Assembly: GCF_022549495.1 (NCBI RefSeq)
Contig: NZ_JAKZGD010000007.1
Location: 124,001-188,000, forward strand
DNA: 64,000 nucleotides
Direction of reading: 5' to 3'
From: Acinetobacter sp. ANC 4805
GTDB taxonomy: Bacteria > Pseudomonadota > Gammaproteobacteria > Pseudomonadales > Moraxellaceae
The notes beneath the pieces were generated by a model. That model did no database searches. It saw only the letters and a program-made list of their open reading frames with translations, and was not told the DNA's origin. Of this stretch, positions 17,687-26,124 are shown piece after piece (within the stretch, counting starts at the first letter, position 1; each line of letters starts with the position of its first letter). The position numbers were made by a program, and so were the translations under genes.

Positions 17687-17942
17687 TATATTTTATTTTT
17701 GTATGCACTAGCGTATTTTCTACTGATTTTAGATCAAGATGCGATTTACTCACTTTGAGCGTTGACCTTATTTCAAATTTTGGTTTTATTTAGGTAAATA
17801 GTATTAGGCAGTTCTTTAGAAATACATTAACGTTGACAATTGTGTTTCAATAGTTTGATTAATAAAATATTTTATATTTCTCTATATTTAAAATTTAACT
17901 GCTCGCATTTTTTGATTGACGCGTTTTTTTGTATCATCGATC

Positions 17943-17955
17943 AGAACTCAGTTCT
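17943..17955. promoter_or_regulatory. AGAACT-C-AGTTCT palindrome
   Basis: A perfect everted arrangement of the same half-site with one base between the halves. It may be an additional binding site between the two outer operators. Confidence 0.35.
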
Positions 17956-18079
17956 ACTGATATTTAAATCAGCAATAGTATCCTTGAATTTTGTTCATTT
18001 TTTGTCTGATGTAAACAAAGTAAAATGAATAATAAGTCATAAAATAAATTTTGTGATGCTATCCAAAAATTGAAAAATA

Positions 18080-18096
18080 AGTTCTAATTGGGAACT
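18080..18096. promoter_or_regulatory. Candidate HxlR operator 2
   Basis: AGTTCTAATTGGGAACT is a perfect AGTTC-N7-GAACT dyad ending 23 bases before the ferredoxin start. At this position a bound regulator would block or contact RNA polymerase for the ferredoxin operon. Confidence 0.5.
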
Positions 18097-18119
18097 AATT
18101 TTTATTAAGGGGCCGGGTG

Positions 18120-18458
18120 ATGACTTTTGTTGTACTTGAAGATTGTATCCAATGTAAGCACACAGATTGTGTTTCTGTTTGTCCTGTAGATTGTTTTTAT
18201 GAAGGTCCTAATTTTTTAGTGATTAATCCAGATGAATGTATCGACTGTGCATTATGTGAACCTGAATGTCCTGTGGATGCAATTCGTGCTGAAGATGAAG
18301 TGCCTGTGGATCAAAAAGAATTCATTGAATTAAATGCAGAACTTGCAGCAAATGAAAATTGGAAAAGAATCACAGTCAAACAAGATGCCTTAGCAGACCA
18401 TCAACAATGGCAAGGAATTAAAGGCAAAATTAGCCAATTAGACAGAAATGGCGCTTAA
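18120..18458 (+). CDS. fdxA: Seven-iron ferredoxin (FdxA type)
   Basis: A 112-residue ferredoxin. Cys9, Cys12, Cys17 and Cys21 lie in the first cluster motif, and Cys40, Cys43, Cys46 and Cys50 in the second ([12 protein letters not shown]). The C-X7-C-X3-C-P spacing fits a [3Fe-4S] plus [4Fe-4S] protein, with a C-terminal extension of about 55 residues as in FdxA. It is a low-potential electron carrier. GTG-ATG gives two start options; the ATG follows AAGGGG at a better distance. It begins a unit with ferredoxin reductase and a molybdopterin oxidoreductase, so it may be their dedicated carrier. Confidence 0.9.
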   Translation: MTFVVLEDCIQCKHTDCVSVCPVDCFYEGPNFLVINPDECIDCALCEPECPVDAIRAEDEVPVDQKEFIELNAELAANENWKRITVKQDALADHQQWQGIKGKISQLDRNGA

Positions 18459-18489
18459 GCGAATAAGTGGAATTTAGGGGAGTTAGAAC

Positions 18490-19263
18490 ATGTCAGCATT
18501 TCAGGTTGAAACAGTTCAGAGTGTTCATCATTGGAATGATACTTTATTTAGTTTCAAGACGAGCAGATCTGATAGTTTACGGTTCAAATCAGGTCAATTT
18601 GTGATGATTGGCTTAGAAATAGAGGGCAAACCTCTAATGCGTGCTTATTCTGTGGTGAGTGCAAATTATGAAGACCACCTCGAATTTTATAGTATTAAAG
18701 TTCCTGACGGACCGCTGACTTCACATTTGCAGCATCTGAAAATTGGTGATCAGTTGTTAGTGAGCAAAAAGCCGACAGGATCATTGATCTTGGATAATTT
18801 AAAACCAGGTAAGAACTTATATTTGCTTTCAACGGGGACAGGCTTAGCACCTTTTATGAGTGTTATTCGAGATCCTGAGTTTTATGAACATTTTGAAAAG
18901 ATTATTTTAACGCATGGTGTGCGTTGGGTGAGTGAGCTGGGCTATAAGGATTATATTGATCAAGGTTTACCATCACATGAATATTTAGGTGAGATGGTAC
19001 AAAATCAGTTAATTTATTATCCAACCGTGACACGAGAAGAATTTCACCAAATGGGGCGATTGACGGATTTGATTCGGTCTAAAAAGATGTTTAGAGATAT
19101 TGATTTGAAAGAATTAAATCCTGAGACAGACCGTGTGATGATTTGTGGTAGTCCGAGTATGCTCAAGGATTTAGTCGAAATTTTAAAAGAAAAAGGTTTT
19201 GTGGAAGGTACGAGCCATGCGCCCGGTGATTATGTGATTGAACGTGCCTTTGTGGAAAAATAG
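18490..19263 (+). CDS. fpr: Ferredoxin-NADP+ reductase
   Basis: A 257-residue flavoenzyme passing electrons between NADPH and ferredoxin. It shows the FAD motif RAYSVVSA around residue 51, the segment LLSTGTGLAPFMSVIRD near 112 for NADP binding, and CGSPSMLKD near 220. It ends in VIERAFVEK, the bacterial Fpr type. It is 31 bases after fdxA with GGGGAG as ribosome site. Together with the ferredoxin and the following molybdoenzyme it makes a complete NADPH-linked redox chain. Confidence 0.92.
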   Translation: MSAFQVETVQSVHHWNDTLFSFKTSRSDSLRFKSGQFVMIGLEIEGKPLMRAYSVVSANYEDHLEFYSIKVPDGPLTSHLQHLKIGDQLLVSKKPTGSLILDNLKPGKNLYLLSTGTGLAPFMSVIRDPEFYEHFEKIILTHGVRWVSELGYKDYIDQGLPSHEYLGEMVQNQLIYYPTVTREEFHQMGRLTDLIRSKKMFRDIDLKELNPETDRVMICGSPSMLKDLVEILKEKGFVEGTSHAPGDYVIERAFVEK

Positions 19264-19348
19264 TACATTAATTGATTCATATTTAAACGGATTGAACCTC
19301 AGCGATAGACCGCTGGTAAAACGAACCTCGCTAAAAGGGTAAGAGAAA

Positions 19349-21637
19349 ATGAGTAAACAAGAAATCTCTTTCAGTAATCGAAATGACGTCACAGCTTGTA
19401 TTTTATGTTCACGGAATTGTGGCTTAAGTGTTGAAATTGAAGATAATCAATTCAAGAAAATTAAGGGGGATGATCAGCATCCATTTTCTCAAGGTTATAT
19501 TTGCCAAAAAGCAGCACGTTTGCAACATTATCAAAAGCATGCAGATCGTTTGACTGCACCGTTAAAACGTCAGGCAGATGGTTCATTTAAAGAAATCAGT
19601 TGGGCGCAAGCCATTCAGGAAATTGCAGATCAACTGGTACATATTCGTGATACTTTTGGTGGAACGGCATTTGCTTCGGTAGGTGGCGGTGGTCAGGGGA
19701 ATCATTTAGGCGCAGCCTATGGGCGTCAGCTCCTGTATGCCATGAAAAGTTTTTATGCTTATAACTCGCTGGCGCAAGAAAAAACGGGTGATTTTTGGGT
19801 CAATGGTCGCTTGTTTGGTAGTCAAGCCTGTCATACCACAGAAGATGTTGAGTATGCTGATTATGTCTTATTTATTGGAACTAACCCATTTCAAGCTCAT
19901 GGTATTCCCAATGCACGAGATACGCTAAAACACATCAAAAAAGACCCAAATCGTACCATGGTGGTTTTTGATCCGCGTGTAACGGAAACGGCGAAACAGG
20001 CGGATATTCATGTGCAATTAAAACCTGGAACGGATGCTTACCTCATGTCGGCAATGATTGCGATCATGTTACGTGAGAACCTCTATGATCAGCAGTTTAT
20101 CCAAAAGCATACACATGGTTTTGATGAGGTTAAGCAGGCTTTTCTCGCTATTCCTATAGAAGAATATATCCAAAAAGCAGACGTTTCGGTTGAACAAATC
20201 TATCAAATTGTACGTGACTTTGCTAAAGCAAAGCGGGGCTGTGTTCGTATTGATTTGGGCATTCAACATACTTTAAATACAACTTTAAATGGTTATTTAG
20301 AGAAGCTTTTATATTTATTGGCGGGGCACTTCGGTCAGCAAGGCACTAATAATTTACATACCATGTTTATTCCGATTTTGACTCATACGGATGAGCGCAA
20401 TCCTAAATATCGCCGTACTGTTCATCATAAAATGTTCCCAATTTCAGGCTTCTTTCCACCTAATATTTTGCCCGATGAGATTCTCAAAGCTGGAGAAAAA
20501 CGAGTTCGTGCCGTTTTTGTGGATAGTTGTAACCCTTTATTGACCTATCCAGACACGGCTGCGTATGAGCAAGCATTCAAATCATTGGATCTATTGGTCG
20601 TTGTTGATGTGGCAATGACCGAGACAGCTCGTTTTGCTGATTATATTTTGCCTGCGCATAGTCAGTTTGAAAAATGGGAATTTACGGGTTTCAATTTAGA
20701 GTTCCCTAAAAATGGTTTTCATTTACGTCACCCATTATTTAAAGCTCAGGGCAATACCTTGAGTGAAGCAGAAATTTATACGCGCTTGCTTGAAGCAATG
20801 AACGTGATACCTCAACAATTTCCTATTTTGAGTAAAATTGCAGAAAAAGATTCAGCTAAGACTGCTTATCTTGCTTATTTCGGTGCGCTTGGTGTCAGTT
20901 TTGCTAAAAATAAAAAGTTAATTCCTTTTGCTGCATCAATTGTATATCGCACATTAGGAAAGACTTTGCCGAATGATGCGGCTGCGACAGCCTTGTTATT
21001 ACCATTATGTATGCAATATGCCGCTCAGCATTATCAGGCAGTTAAGCAAGCTGGATACCAAGGCAATCGTTTGAATCTAGGCGTTAAATTATTTCAAGCG
21101 ATTTCGCAACAACGTTCAGGTGTGGTGTTATCGCAGCATGAATATGCGGATGTATGGCAGTTGATTGCATATAAAGATAAAAAAATCCGTTTGGCGATTC
21201 CAGAAATGTTTGTTGAATTGGCTCAACTCAAACAACAATCCTTAGTACCAACAGATGATTATCCATTTATATTATTTGCTGGTGAGCGCCGTAGCTATAA
21301 TGCTAACCAAATTTATCGTGATCCTGCTTGGCGTAAAGTCGATGCAGAAGGGCGTTTAAGAATGAATCCAGAAGATGCATCTGAATTTGCTGTGGAAACG
21401 GGGCAGACCTTACAATGTATTTCTGAGCATGGGAAAATTTTGGTTGTCGTTGAGCTTGATGAAGGAATGCGTAAGGGGGTTGTATCATTGCCACATGGTT
21501 ATGGCTTGCGTTATCGTGGTGGCGAACCGATTGGTCCAGAATTAAACCGATTAACGTCAACTCAGCATTGTGATCCTTTGTCTAAGACACCATATCATAA
21601 GTATGTACCTGTGCGTTTAGAACGCTTGGATGCTTAA
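19349..21637 (+). CDS. Molybdopterin-dependent oxidoreductase, substrate unknown
   Basis: A 762-residue member of the bis-MGD oxidoreductase family. Cys ligands for an N-terminal [4Fe-4S] cluster read C-X2-C-X3-C near residues 17-24 and Cys52 in YICQKAA. Motifs such as GTNPFQAHGIPNARD, VVFDPRVTETAKQAD and PAHSQFEKWEF are family-like. It resembles the group annotated as anaerobic dehydrogenases but no selenocysteine stop is present, and the residue occupying the metal-ligand position cannot be assigned by eye. There is no Tat signal, so it is cytoplasmic. Context suggests electrons from NADPH via Fpr and FdxA, or the reverse. Confidence 0.8.
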   Translation: MSKQEISFSNRNDVTACILCSRNCGLSVEIEDNQFKKIKGDDQHPFSQGYICQKAARLQHYQKHADRLTAPLKRQADGSFKEISWAQAIQEIADQLVHIRDTFGGTAFASVGGGGQGNHLGAAYGRQLLYAMKSFYAYNSLAQEKTGDFWVNGRLFGSQACHTTEDVEYADYVLFIGTNPFQAHGIPNARDTLKHIKKDPNRTMVVFDPRVTETAKQADIHVQLKPGTDAYLMSAMIAIMLRENLYDQQFIQKHTHGFDEVKQAFLAIPIEEYIQKADVSVEQIYQIVRDFAKAKRGCVRIDLGIQHTLNTTLNGYLEKLLYLLAGHFGQQGTNNLHTMFIPILTHTDERNPKYRRTVHHKMFPISGFFPPNILPDEILKAGEKRVRAVFVDSCNPLLTYPDTAAYEQAFKSLDLLVVVDVAMTETARFADYILPAHSQFEKWEFTGFNLEFPKNGFHLRHPLFKAQGNTLSEAEIYTRLLEAMNVIPQQFPILSKIAEKDSAKTAYLAYFGALGVSFAKNKKLIPFAASIVYRTLGKTLPNDAAATALLLPLCMQYAAQHYQAVKQAGYQGNRLNLGVKLFQAISQQRSGVVLSQHEYADVWQLIAYKDKKIRLAIPEMFVELAQLKQQSLVPTDDYPFILFAGERRSYNANQIYRDPAWRKVDAEGRLRMNPEDASEFAVETGQTLQCISEHGKILVVVELDEGMRKGVVSLPHGYGLRYRGGEPIGPELNRLTSTQHCDPLSKTPYHKYVPVRLERLDA

Positions 21638-21665
21638 ATGATTTAATTGGGAAATGCACCGAATT

Positions 21666-21700
21666 GCACCATTTTTGATTAAATTGATTGAAAATGGTGC
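21666..21700 (+). terminator. Terminator after the molybdoenzyme gene
   Basis: The perfect arms GCACCATTTT (21666-21675) and AAAATGGTGC (21691-21700) are followed by GTTGTTTGTTT. They separate the HxlR-controlled unit from the moa genes. Confidence 0.75.
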
Positions 21701-21866
21701 GTTGTTTGTTTGGTAAAAATAAGGGAGCTATACGGTATTCTAGTTTAATGGTTGAAATCATATCTTGTTTGAATAAATAATTCACATTGCAATCAAATAT
21801 GGTCGAAGATTGGAATAGATATTGCTGTAGTAAAAATAATTCACGGTAGATTAGTTCAACAAGGAT

Positions 21867-21883
21867 GCACAAAACTTGTGCTA
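21867..21883. promoter_or_regulatory. Palindrome upstream of moaA
   Basis: TGCACAAAACTTGTGCT contains GCAC-N7-GTGC, the spacing of NtrC sites, 33 bases before the moaA start. That is too close to act as a distant enhancer. It may be an operator or a leader hairpin. Confidence 0.3.
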
Positions 21884-21916
21884 AGTGCAGTGAGAAGTTT
21901 CACAATATGAGTGCAA

Positions 21917-22945
21917 ATGATGAAGCATGATATATCTACGAACAGCCCGATCTTGCAAGATCAGTATGGTCGTATTAAACGTAAGTTACGGATTTCCGTA
22001 ACAGATCGTTGCAATTTCAAATGCACGTATTGTATGCCTGAACATCCTGAATGGATGAAAAAGCAAGATTTGCTTAGTTTTGAAGCTTTGTTGATTTTTT
22101 GCCGTTATATGGTTCAACAAGGGATTGAAAACATTCGCATTACGGGGGGAGAACCTTTAATGCGTCAGGGCGTGGTTCATTTTATTAGAGATTTGCAAAG
22201 TCTACGTGCGATAGGATTAAAGCGGATTTCGATGACCACCAATGGACATTATTTGGCAAAGTATGCTGAAGAACTTAAACATGCAGGCTTGGATGATTTA
22301 AATATTAGCCTTGATAGTCTAGATGCTGATCAGTTCAAAAAGCTCACTAAAAAAGATCTTGCGCCTGTCTTAAAAGGCATCGAAGCAGCCCAAAAAGTTA
22401 GTCTTCCATTTAAAATTAATTGTGTGTTGATGAAAGATCAAAATGACGACCAAATTGTACCGATGGTGAAGTGGGCTAAGCAACAGCAGATCCCATTGCG
22501 TTTCATTGAGTTTATGCCTTTGGATGGTGATCAACATTGGACAGATCAGGCGGTTGTCAGTGAGGCTGAAATCTTGGCACAGCTAAAAGCGTATTATCAA
22601 ATTCAGGTCTTACAACAACAGCATGAGCCTGCGCGGCAGTATCAGCTCGATGGGCAATATTGTATTGGTATTATTTCAACGATAACACATTCATTTTGTG
22701 GGGATTGTGATCGAATTCGGTTAACTGCACAGGGTGAGTTATATAATTGTCTATTTGCACAACAAGGTTTGAATATAAAGCCTTATTTGCACGCTGTGGT
22801 CAAACAAAAAGCAGAATGTGGGCAGTTTGAATTTCAACAGCTTGAACAACACATTAAACCGTATATTTGGCATAAAGCTAAAGGTTATCATGCAATACAA
22901 CATCAGCAAGCACGTAAAATCAGTATGCATATGTTGGGTGGTTAG
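21917..22945 (+). CDS. moaA: GTP 3',8-cyclase
   Basis: A radical-SAM enzyme that with MoaC converts GTP to cyclic pyranopterin monophosphate, the first step of molybdenum cofactor synthesis. The SAM cluster motif is Cys32-X3-Cys36-X2-Cys39 (CNFKCTYC). The C-terminal cluster uses CGDC and a later Cys in LYNCLFA. It ends in GG, the terminal pair known to be required. Length of 342 residues is normal. ATG-ATG gives two starts and the ribosome site is weak. It leads the moaA-moaD-moaE-moaCB-moeA run. Confidence 0.94.
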   Translation: MMKHDISTNSPILQDQYGRIKRKLRISVTDRCNFKCTYCMPEHPEWMKKQDLLSFEALLIFCRYMVQQGIENIRITGGEPLMRQGVVHFIRDLQSLRAIGLKRISMTTNGHYLAKYAEELKHAGLDDLNISLDSLDADQFKKLTKKDLAPVLKGIEAAQKVSLPFKINCVLMKDQNDDQIVPMVKWAKQQQIPLRFIEFMPLDGDQHWTDQAVVSEAEILAQLKAYYQIQVLQQQHEPARQYQLDGQYCIGIISTITHSFCGDCDRIRLTAQGELYNCLFAQQGLNIKPYLHAVVKQKAECGQFEFQQLEQHIKPYIWHKAKGYHAIQHQQARKISMHMLGG

Positions 22946-22971
22946 TTTTGGAAAAGTGGTCTGGAGAAGAT

Positions 22972-23223
22972 ATGCAAACCCTTGAAATAAAAATAGAAGC
23001 TTTTGGTGCTATAGAAAGATTGTTACCCAAAGGGCTTACTTTTGAGTTTGCAGAAGATCGAGTAGTTGCAGATGTACTGACACATATTGTGGCACTGTAT
23101 CCCGAGGCAACAAAAGCCATGGAAAAATGTGCTTGTGCCATTGGTGAGGACATTGTGACGCGTCAAAGCCCCTTAAATTGTTCATGTACTTTGGTACTGC
23201 TATCACCTGTCGCTGGAGGATAA
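22972..23223 (+). CDS. moaD: Molybdopterin synthase small subunit
   Basis: An 83-residue ubiquitin-fold protein ending in VAGG, the diglycine that carries the thiocarboxylate sulfur into molybdopterin. It acts with MoaE. The ATG at 22972 follows GGAGAAG; an upstream TTG start would add eight residues and lacks this site. It is two bases before moaE. Confidence 0.9.
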   Translation: MQTLEIKIEAFGAIERLLPKGLTFEFAEDRVVADVLTHIVALYPEATKAMEKCACAIGEDIVTRQSPLNCSCTLVLLSPVAGG

Positions 23224-23225
23224 GT

Positions 23226-23771
23226 ATGCGTGAATTTGCGAGAGTTCAAGATCAAGCTTTAAGCCTAGATTGTTTTGATCCGATACAATCTTTTCCTGAA
23301 TGCGGTGGTATTGATATTTTTATTGGTACAGTCCGTAATCATCATGAAGGCAAAGCGGTGAAGGCTTTAAAATACACCTCGTATACGCCTGTTGCTGAAA
23401 AAATGATTCGTGAAATCGAACAGCAAATTAAAGATAAGTATCAAGTCTCTTATGTGCGTGTGATGCATCGAATTGGATATTTAGATGTCAGCGAAACAGC
23501 GATTATTGCAATTGCGTATGCTGCTCACCGCCGTGAAGCTTTTCAAGCCTGTGAAGAAGCCGTTGAGCGTGTAAAACATGAAGTGCCGATTTGGAAAGAA
23601 GAGTTCTTTATGGATGGTACTAGTCAATATGTGGAAGGTTGCTGTATTCGCAAAGATGCTGCTGAACATGTTCAAACGAAAATCCCCCTAAGTCCCCCTT
23701 TGTCAAAGGGGGATGCATCAGGGCATCACCATCATCACGAACATTGTGCACATGAGCATACACACGAATAA
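23226..23771 (+). CDS. moaE: Molybdopterin synthase catalytic subunit with an unusual His-rich tail
   Basis: MoaE, 181 residues, converts cyclic pyranopterin monophosphate to molybdopterin with MoaD. Core motifs IFIGTVRNHHEGKAV, MHRIGYLDV, and VPIWKEEFF are present and the core ends near residue 151. The remaining 30 residues are extra: a segment KIPLSPPLSKGDAS is encoded by a palindromic CCCCCT/AGGGGG repeat, followed by GHHHHHEHCAHEHTHE with nine histidines. E. coli MoaE has about 150 residues and no such tail. The tail may bind metal or be neutral. It starts right after moaD with GGAGG. Confidence 0.92.
   Translation: MREFARVQDQALSLDCFDPIQSFPECGGIDIFIGTVRNHHEGKAVKALKYTSYTPVAEKMIREIEQQIKDKYQVSYVRVMHRIGYLDVSETAIIAIAYAAHRREAFQACEEAVERVKHEVPIWKEEFFMDGTSQYVEGCCIRKDAAEHVQTKIPLSPPLSKGDASGHHHHHEHCAHEHTHE
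23680..23715. repeat. Palindromic CCCCCT-AGGGGG dispersed repeat inside moaE
   Basis: The sequence holds tandem CCCCCT blocks (23684, 23694) and a downstream AAAGGGGGAT that pairs with ATCCCCC or with CCCCCTTT. This style of short G/C hairpin repeat is, from memory, common between genes in Acinetobacter. Here it is read in frame near the 3' end of moaE. Confidence 0.6.
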
Positions 23772-23788
23772 AGTCTTAGGAAGTTAAA

Positions 23789-24712
23789 ATGAAAAATGTT
23801 GGGATGAAACCCGAAAGTTATCGTGTTGCAGAAGCACAAGCAATTTTGTATGCACCACCACATTGTATTCAGTTACTTCGTGATGGAAATACCGAAAAAG
23901 GTGATGCCTTAAAAACGGCACGTATTGCAGGTATTTTGGCAGCAAAACGCACAGATGAACTGATTCCACTTTGCCATCCTTTACCCATTTACCGTGCTGA
24001 TGTTGAATATGATTTACAGCATGATCATGTTGTGATCCTGACGACTGTTGAAACTATTGGGCCAACGGGCGTAGAAATGGAAGCCTTAACGGCTGCAAGT
24101 CTTGCAGGTCTAACCATTTACGATATGTTGAAGCCACATTGTGAACCTGATGAATTGTGCTTAGACCAATGTAAATTGCTCAAGAAAAAGGGCGGTAAGT
24201 CACATTTCAAACGGACTTTACGTCAGCCTGTTTCTGCGGCAGTGATTGTACTCTCGGATACCGTTGCAGCAGGACGTAAACCTGATACTGCAGGGAAATC
24301 AGTGGTTGAGACTTTAACTGAAGCAGGTTTTGATCCAATTCATTATCAAATTTTGCCAGATGAATCTGATCAGTTGAAAGATTTGGTTTTAGAGTTAACT
24401 AAATCCTATGCATGTATCATGACGGTTGGGGGTACAGGTATTGGTAAGCGCGATATTACGGTAGATACGCTTGAACCACTTCTAGAACGAAAACTCGATG
24501 GTTTAATGGAAGCAGCACGTGCTTTTGGTCAAAAACGCACACCGTATGCTGCGATGTCTCGTGGCGTAGCTGGTTTTATTGATCGTTCCTTGGTGGTCAC
24601 ACTGCCGGGTAGTCGTGGTGGTGCGAGTGAATCAATGGCGGCTCTTTTGCCCGCTTTAGTCCATATTTTTGATGTGTGCCGTGACTTACCTCATCCAGGA
24701 GGATATGAATAA
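23789..24712 (+). CDS. moaCB: Fused MoaC-MoaB molybdenum cofactor protein
   Basis: A 307-residue fusion. Residues 1 to about 158 are cyclic pyranopterin monophosphate synthase MoaC (GDALKTARIAGILAAKRT, LIPLCHPLP, TGVEMEALTAAS). Residues 160-307 are a MoaB/MogA domain that adenylylates molybdopterin (AVIVLSDTVAAGRKPDTAG, TVGGTGIGKRDITVDT, LPGSRGGASE). The join lies in a short Lys-rich segment near residues 143-150. Such fusions are known in Acinetobacter. It overlaps moeA by TAATG. Confidence 0.92.
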   Translation: MKNVGMKPESYRVAEAQAILYAPPHCIQLLRDGNTEKGDALKTARIAGILAAKRTDELIPLCHPLPIYRADVEYDLQHDHVVILTTVETIGPTGVEMEALTAASLAGLTIYDMLKPHCEPDELCLDQCKLLKKKGGKSHFKRTLRQPVSAAVIVLSDTVAAGRKPDTAGKSVVETLTEAGFDPIHYQILPDESDQLKDLVLELTKSYACIMTVGGTGIGKRDITVDTLEPLLERKLDGLMEAARAFGQKRTPYAAMSRGVAGFIDRSLVVTLPGSRGGASESMAALLPALVHIFDVCRDLPHPGGYE

Positions 24713-25944
24713 TGTCAGGATGTGGTGCTGAAAAAGGCTTAATGAGTATTGATGAGGCACTTCAACTCATTCGAACTCAGCCCAAAACATTGACGACTGA
24801 AGTCTTGGCTTTAGCTCAAGGTTTGAATCGTTATCTAGCCAAAGCGATCTACTCAGAGGTCAATCTACCGAGCTTTTCTCAAAGTGCGGTGGATGGTTAT
24901 GCGATCAATAGCTCACTTACACAGCTTCAAGATACTTATTTTGAGGTGATTGGTGAGATTAAAGCAGGCAGCGAACTCGATTATCAATTGGCTGATGGGC
25001 AAGCGATTCGTATTTTTACGGGGGGCAAAATTCCTGAAGGCACCACACATGTCGCTCGACAAGAGATCGTTCAGGTTGAGTCTGACAAAATTCGATTGCT
25101 TGAACAGATCAAGCCACATGCTGATATTCGATTTACAGGCGAAGAAGTACAACAAGGTCAACAGCTTGCTGAGGTCGGTCAGAGCATCAATATTGGTGCA
25201 CTTGCTGCTTTAAGCATGGCTGGTGTACAACGTATAGAGGTGTTTCAACAACCCAAAGTTGCAGTTGTGATTACGGGTGATGAGGTTGCTGAAAGCCCAG
25301 AAGATTTGCAAGCAGGTAAAGTATTTGATGCCAATGGACCCTTGTTAAAAGCATGGTTCAAAGATTATGGCATAGATGTTGAAATTCTACATATTGCAGA
25401 TGAAGCTGAACAGGTCACGGCATGCTTTGAGCGATTAAAGCATACATATGATGTGATTATTACCACAGGTGGTGTTTCAGTGGGTGATTATGACTTTGTT
25501 CGCCCATGTGCCTTTGAAACTGGTTTTGAGCAAGTTTTCTGGAAAGTGAAACAAAAACCGGGTAAGCCATTATTCTTTGCAGCATATCAATCACCAGAGC
25601 AAGATCATCACTGTTATTTACTCGGTTTGCCAGGAAATCCTGCTGCTGTTTATGTATCTATGCAGATTTATGGCAAAGTTTTATTGGATGCTTTGCAAAA
25701 CCAACGTCAAGCGGTGCAATGGTTTAGCGCTATACTCACACATGAACTTAAATCCGATGCACGCGAACGTTTTTTAAGAATGCATGCTTATTTTGAGCAA
25801 GGTCAGCTCAAGTTACAAAGTCTAGCAAAGCAACAGTCGCATATGTTGAGCAATTTAATGCAAGCTAACTGCTTAGTTCGTATTCCTGCGAATATTCCGC
25901 TAAATGCAGGACAAGAAGTTTCAGGTATCTTTATTAACAACTAA
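24712..25944 (+). CDS. moeA: Molybdopterin molybdenumtransferase
   Basis: A 410-residue protein that inserts molybdate into adenylylated molybdopterin. Segments seen are LPSFSQSAVDGYAI near residue 53, RIFTGGKIPEG near 100, VVITGDEV near 185, TTGGVSVGDYDFV near 250 and LGLPGNPAAV near 305. The start ATG overlaps the moaCB stop. It ends the Moco run; a hairpin at 26072 lies between it and the HxlR gene. Confidence 0.93.
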   Translation: MSGCGAEKGLMSIDEALQLIRTQPKTLTTEVLALAQGLNRYLAKAIYSEVNLPSFSQSAVDGYAINSSLTQLQDTYFEVIGEIKAGSELDYQLADGQAIRIFTGGKIPEGTTHVARQEIVQVESDKIRLLEQIKPHADIRFTGEEVQQGQQLAEVGQSINIGALAALSMAGVQRIEVFQQPKVAVVITGDEVAESPEDLQAGKVFDANGPLLKAWFKDYGIDVEILHIADEAEQVTACFERLKHTYDVIITTGGVSVGDYDFVRPCAFETGFEQVFWKVKQKPGKPLFFAAYQSPEQDHHCYLLGLPGNPAAVYVSMQIYGKVLLDALQNQRQAVQWFSAILTHELKSDARERFLRMHAYFEQGQLKLQSLAKQQSHMLSNLMQANCLVRIPANIPLNAGQEVSGIFINN

Positions 25945-26071
25945 ATTATTGATTAAATTTATGCAAAATTAATTGTTTTTGTGGCATTTAGCCAAGTGCC
26001 AATATTGCATCTTATTGATCAGGTAGTTTAGTGTATATTTTATATTGTTTAGTTTCTAAACATAACGGTTC

Positions 26072-26095
26072 AAGGCATGGAAGACATGCCTTTTT
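26072..26095 (+). terminator. Hairpin with T-run between moeA and hxlR
   Basis: The arms AAGGCATG (26072-26079) and CATGCCTT (26085-26092) surround GAAGA, and five T end at 26095. It lies about 130 bases after moeA but only 29 before the HxlR start, so it could be an attenuator in the HxlR leader as well as the moeA terminator. Confidence 0.65.
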
Positions 26096-26124
26096 AAGTT
26101 CTAAAAAATGATCAGGTGATAATA

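Larger units (their letters stand above)
17569..18119. other. Regulatory intergenic region with repeated AGTTCT/AGAACT motifs
   Basis: No gene is supported. AGTTCT occurs at 17641, 17670, 17810, 17950 and 18080, with an inverted AGAACT at 17943. Two copies sit in matching 17-base dyads, listed separately. The size of the region and the number of motifs suggest cooperative binding by the divergent HxlR protein. Confidence 0.5.

Noticed and set aside
23680..23715. The G/C palindrome in moaE as a transcription terminator
   Set aside because: No T-run follows, it lies within a coding frame, and the downstream genes moaCB and moeA appear to be in the same operon.
25983..26002. TGGC...GCCA dyad after moeA as a terminator or sigma-54 site
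   Set aside because: Stem of four bases with a ten-base loop, no T-run, and the GG/GC spacing is wrong.
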